DNA from: Cylindrodendrum hubeiense
Taxonomy: Eukaryota > Ascomycota > Sordariomycetes > Hypocreales > Nectriaceae
Reading direction: 5' to 3'
DNA: 13,327 nt
NCBI GenBank assembly: GCA_014621425.1
Contig: JAANBB010000721.1
Location: forward strand, 1-13,327
Every line of letters starts with the position of its first letter. Position 1 is the first letter of the stretch. The notes under the pieces are model-generated. The model saw only the letters and a program-made list of their open reading frames with translations. It was not told the origin of the DNA and did no database searches. This document shows, piece by piece, positions 9,750-13,327 of this stretch. The position numbers and the translations under genes were made by a program.

Positions 9750-10290
9750 ATTATTGACGGGGATGTTTGCTCCTTCGAACGGATACCTGTCTTCCCCGCG
9801 CTACTAGCTGTTTGAACTGCAAACTTAAGGGGTGGCGCCGTCACTGAAGAACCGGTTCCACTGTGATGCACAGAGGTCCGCATTGCATTGCCCAAAGCAA
9901 ATCACTGATCAATCACGAAAGGTCAAGGTTAGGAACTGTATAATCCATTTTCCTAGCAGGTGCTGTAGCACTTGCCTAGCATACGTGAGCTTTTTGTGTA
10001 ACTACTCGAGAAATCCTCGACACCGCATATCGCGCAAATATCCGCTCCAATACGAAGGTCCGGCCCACTTGAGCTCACCAACGCCCTGAAATTCCATGCA
10101 CATCTCCTTTCGTTTAGGCTCAATAACCATGCAAAATCGTATCGTCCTCAAATGCCATATCATGAAACATGATCCATCAAAACACCCTATCAAGGGTCTG
10201 TTCTCGTCTGTATCCAGCGTCTTCCCCCAAGCAAAAACGGTGAATATCAATAAAAGCTTCGTCTTCTTCAAGTCATACAATCATAGAAGA

Positions 10291-10566
10291 AAGTCATAAA
10301 GAGGTCATAACACATTTCCCGTTGTCAGGTAAAATCGTGCTGTGTTGGCGGTGACCAGCCGTGAGAGAAGGTAAAATCGTCGTCTTGTGTGGTGGTGTTT
10401 GCATAGACAACGGTTGGGGGCCGTTGTCGTCCAAGATCCGAGTCATGAAATCTTGCAACGCTATCGCTTGAAAATCAAAAGGACATAAAACAAATGAAAG
10501 TTTGGCATCCATGGATGCCCCATAATAGCGTCATTGACAGTGTCCAAGCACAATCGTCGAGGCTAC
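10291..10566 (-). other. probable 3' untranslated region of the zinc-cluster factor gene
   Basis: The stretch follows the spliced stop codon and has no coding signal. It holds a 12-base direct repeat AGGTAAAATCGT (10327-10338 and 10369-10380), 42 bases apart. No clear AATAAA is seen on the minus strand, which is common in fungi, so the end of the transcript cannot be placed. Confidence 0.35.
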
Positions 10567-13079
10567 TTAGTTGGCCCGGATAACAAGCTTCGAGAGGAAC
10601 TTGTTAGACAGAGAGTCAAAGTCGTATCGGTCGAACTTGGACTCCTTGCGGGTTCGAAGGTAGGCCTCTGTTACGTTGTTAGATACGATCATGTTCATTA
10701 GGCTGACAGGTACATACCGTGCTTGATGACGTGCTGTCGCACTTCGGTCATAGCCTCACATACTGAAGCGTTGTTGTGGAGAAGGTGGCCGTGCTTGCGG
10801 GTGTCCCAATCGGTGAAGGCGGGGAGCTTCTGGGAAATGGCATGGAAGAGACCGACGATGACGCCAACGGGGGTCGTTTCCATGTCGTTGCAGAACTTGT
10901 TGACGGCGATGGGGTCGGGGACGCGGTAGTGGCAGTCGAACTGCATCTCCTCCCAGACGGCCAGCAGGATGGAAGCCAGCATGAAGATGGTAGGCCAGTT
11001 CTTCATCTTCTCTCCGCTGTAGACGCCAGAGTACAGAGAGGACAGCTCCTCGAGGATGTCCTTCTGCAGCTCGCGCCACATGTCGGCGAGGGCGCACTTG
11101 ATCTGGAAGTTGATCATGACGGGAGCGACGGTGCGGCCGTAGTACTTGGAGTCCTCGTCATCAATCTGACCATCGAGAGACACCTCGGAGCCCTGGTTCT
11201 CGACCATGGTAATGTGCATGGTGAGGTTGTAGGCCAGGACGAGCTTGAGGGCCTTGCGGATAACGGGCATCTTCTCCTTGACGAGGAAGCGGTGAGCGGT
11301 CTTGAGAATCTCGGTGATGAAGGGGGTGCCCTCGAAGTGATCGTCGATGAAGTCCTCGAAGGGACCGTCGATGTGCTTGTCGAGGTACTCGGAGAGAGCG
11401 TCGACACGGACACCCTCGGCACCAACGTCGAGCTTCTCGGTGCGAGTCTCAAAGTCAATGGGCTCCTGGTCGGCCAGGGACGACTCGACCCAGTCGACAG
11501 AAAAGCAGCTGTCGTCAGCGACAAAGACCTCACGGACCATGACGGGGAGGGCAAAGCCATAGCCGTGGGTGATCCACATGAGCGTCTCCTTCTGGGCGAA
11601 GCCCTTGACGTTGTAGACGGAGACACCACGGTCCATGTGGCGCTCGTAGTCAGCCTTCCAGTCCTTCATGAAGTAACCGATATCCTTAATGTCGATACGA
11701 GTGCAGGGAACCTGCCACAGACGAGCGTGGGAAGGCTGGCACCCGGCACACGGCTCTCCCTTGTCGCAGGTCTTCTTCAGGAACTTGCATCGCAGGCAAG
11801 CTCTCAGCTTTCTTATCTCGCTGGCTTGCTTTCGCTGCTCAGGCAAAAGAGGTCCCTTTCTGCGTCCAACCTTCTTCTCGACGGTGCCGTCCTTCTTGCC
11901 GTTGGAGATGCGTCGAGTCACAGGCTTGGTGGCCTTGGTAATGGGGCTCTTGCGGGGGCCCGAGTTGCGGCGGGTGGTGCCGGTGGAAGGGGGAGAGGTC
12001 GAACCGGCACCGCTGCCGGGGCTATGACGGCTGGATGAGGGCTCCGACTTGATGGCGACGGGAGCGACGACAGCAGTAGGGCTCAGGGCGACGGTGTCGT
12101 GGGTATGGCCAACGCCCTCGCCGCACATGCAGTTGCGGTGGTTGCTGGTGTCGACATATCCGTCGGACTCGGGGGAGAAGGGGGAGTAGGGGAAGGGAGC
12201 AATCTCTTCAAAGCTGCCAAACTCCAGAGAGTTGGCGCCGTCGGATGAGTCCGAGTTGGTCCTCAGGTGAAGAGTCTGGGAGGGGTTGAAGATGGCAGCA
12301 CCCTGGGCATGGGCCTGCTGGAACTGGTCAAAGTTGGGCTGGTTCCAGTCGACCATGGCCCAGCCCTCGCCCGCGGACGAGGGAAGAGACAGGACCTCGA
12401 GGTAGGTTCCGGTAGGAGAGTTGCTGCCGACGCTGTCGAGGCGGGGAAGGCCATCCATCTGCAGAGTGTTCTGAAACTCCTGCCAGTTCTCCATTCCAGT
12501 GTTACCCCACTGGACCGCGTGGGTGGGATCGTCCATTGAGGGCATGGCGTTGAAGGTCGATTCAAGCAAGTTGGCCTGCAGCGCCGCCTGGGTTGTCGGA
12601 GGCAGATAGTCGAGAGGGTTGGGTTGGAAGTTTGTGGGGAAGGCATTGAAGCTCATGAGGGCAGCATCCTGGATGAACTGGGACATGTCCGGGGCCGGGG
12701 CAAGCTGCTGCTGGTGCTGGTGCTGCTGCTGCTGTTGCAGGGCCCAATCCGTCAACGGGTTCGCGGCGGGTTGGAACGGCGAATGTTGGAGCGGCGAGTG
12801 CTGAAGCGGCGAGTGTTGGCTATGCGGGCTAGCGGATTGCGATAGAGGGGAATTCGATAGGTCCTCTGGGCTCATCGAGGCATGGCCATGCGAACTGCCC
12901 GAAGCCATGTCGAGCGGCACGTTCCAGGAGCGAGCGTTTGGGGGCATGATGTTTGATGCTGCCGAGGGACTCGAGTGGGTAGTCGCGGTCGGGTAGGACT
13001 GGTAAGCGGTACGATCCCGGTGGTCGAAGGTCAATTCCAGCAAAGCATCACCCCCGCCGTTGTTGAATTCGTAGGTCAT
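10567..13079 (-). CDS. Zn(II)2Cys6-type fungal transcription factor
   Basis: Spliced gene: exon 1 13079-10718, intron 10717-10668, exon 2 10667-10567 ending in TAA, 820 aa. The start is the first ATG on the minus strand in the window. Seen: a low-complexity Ser/Pro/Gln-rich N-terminal half (about 30-380) with three QHSP(L/F) units (88-102), a Gln/His run (115-125) and a Cys/His motif near 317-327; a basic Ser/Thr/Arg-rich linker (about 370-420); a zinc cluster C428-x2-C431-x6-C438-x5-C444-x2-C447-x11-C459 preceded by RRKG and RKQ basic groups; then a globular, mostly helical C-terminal half (about 465-820). The cluster is a standard fungal DNA-binding type except for the long last loop. Inferred: a nuclear DNA-binding regulator with an N-terminal activation-like region. 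I do not recognise the specific member or its targets, and no metabolic cluster surrounds it. Confidence 0.9.
10668..10717 (-). other. intron near the 3' end of the zinc-cluster factor gene
   Basis: 50-base phase-1 intron: CAC G | AG GCC. The donor is GTATGT and the acceptor AACAG; branch-like CTAATG and CTAAC elements lie inside. Splicing replaces the read-through ending GMYLSA-stop with a 33-residue tail beginning EAYLRTRKES and ending LVIRAN-stop, which continues the charged helical character of the preceding sequence. Confidence 0.85.
12705..12737 (-). repeat. glutamine/histidine codon repeat in the zinc-cluster factor gene
   Basis: A CAG/CAC-rich run codes for residues 115-125 (five Gln, His, Gln, His, three Gln). 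Mixed CAG, CAA and CAC codons make it an interrupted microsatellite, and length variation between strains is likely. Confidence 0.85.
12774..12818 (-). repeat. 15-base coding tandem repeat (QHSPL/F x3)
   Basis: Three 15-base units code for QHSPL, QHSPL, QHSPF (residues 88-102), with a related SPHS just before. It lies in the disordered N-terminal region of the zinc-cluster factor. Confidence 0.8.
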
Positions 13080-13327
13080 TCTGGGCGAGAGACAGAATGG
13101 GAGTGGAGGAGAAGGAAGCGGAGAGTGCTAGTATTGTATGAGATGAGCGGACGACACCGCTCTTTCGTCAAGTCCCTGGAGAGGTGAAGAGAAGAGGTTT
13201 GAGAGCAGCTGGAGGAGGAGAAGGGTGCTGGAGGACGCTGAACCAAGGGTAGGCCTCAGTGCAGTGGGCGGTTGTCGATGGGGGTGGACGGGGTCGATGG
13301 GGGGGAAGAAGCGGTGAAGCTCGTCCA
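13080..13327 (-). promoter_or_regulatory. 5' leader and proximal upstream region of the zinc-cluster factor gene
   Basis: On the minus strand this stretch is strongly pyrimidine-rich (many CTTC, CTCC and CCCC runs) and contains no ATG, so 13079 is the first start available. It is best read as an untranslated leader; the transcription start may lie outside the window. No TATA box is seen. Confidence 0.5.

Larger units (their letters stand above)
6781..10290. other. 3.5-kb gene-poor stretch without a recognisable gene
   Basis: All open frames are under about 105 codons, scattered on both strands, and many lack an ATG (for example 8269-7955 on the minus strand opens with GTG). I recognise no protein domain, tRNA, rRNA or intact transposon. 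By eye it is more AT-rich than the genes. Seen within it: hairpin-forming inverted repeats (6821-7069), duplicated short motifs (8388-8403, 8635-8657, 9391-9417, 9614-9637) and a CGG-N9-CCG palindrome (9735-9749). It may be a decayed repeat region, but that is not shown. Confidence 0.4.

Noticed and set aside
10645..10660. A GGTTCGAAGG string resembling a tRNA B-box
   Set aside because: It lies inside exon 2 of the transcription factor and no cloverleaf arms can be formed around it.
10776..12038. A 420-codon plus-strand frame opposite the zinc-cluster factor
   Set aside because: It is a shadow of the third-position GC bias of the minus-strand gene; its Leu/Gly/Asp-rich composition has no recognisable domain.

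Overview
The window looks like nuclear DNA of a filamentous ascomycete (Pezizomycotina). The signs are very short introns (50-58 bases) with GTRNGT-type donors and CTAAY/TACTAAC-like branch sites, CT-rich leaders, and a Zn(II)2Cys6-type regulator, a class largely restricted to fungi. I cannot place it to genus; a Sordariomycete is a guess.

Three genes can be supported, all on the minus strand, and each needs splicing to read correctly. From left to right they are: (1) a BRAP2/Etp1-type ubiquitin ligase (1549-3704, one intron, 699 aa) with BRAP2 N-terminal, RING-H2, UBP zinc finger and coiled-coil regions; (2) a four-repeat polyubiquitin gene (4350-5377, two introns, 305 aa, each unit identical in protein and a Gln tail); (3) a zinc-cluster transcription factor (10567-13079, one intron near the 3' end, 820 aa). 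The start codons of the first two are preceded by promoter-sized gaps (3705-4349 and 5378 onwards). The polyubiquitin upstream region carries heat-shock-element-like, stress-element-like and CCAAT motifs, as expected for a stress-induced ubiquitin supply gene.

The rest is non-coding as far as I can see. Positions 1-1548 hold no recognisable gene but contain a perfect five-copy 12-bp tandem repeat array (806-865, a few substitutions) followed by a C-rich, G-poor stretch. Positions about 5850-10290 form a 4.4-kb gene-poor gap with several short tandem repeats, a cluster of hairpin-forming inverted repeats (6821-7069) and an isolated CGG-N9-CCG palindrome (9735-9749), but no reading frame I recognise.

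Functionally, the ubiquitin ligase lies directly downstream of the polyubiquitin gene on the same strand. Both belong to ubiquitin biology, but eukaryotic adjacency alone does not prove co-regulation. I found no convincing new multi-gene system. The most useful observations are the spliced gene models, the atypical zinc cluster plus a second Cys/His motif in the transcription factor, and the repeat and palindrome clusters in the gaps.
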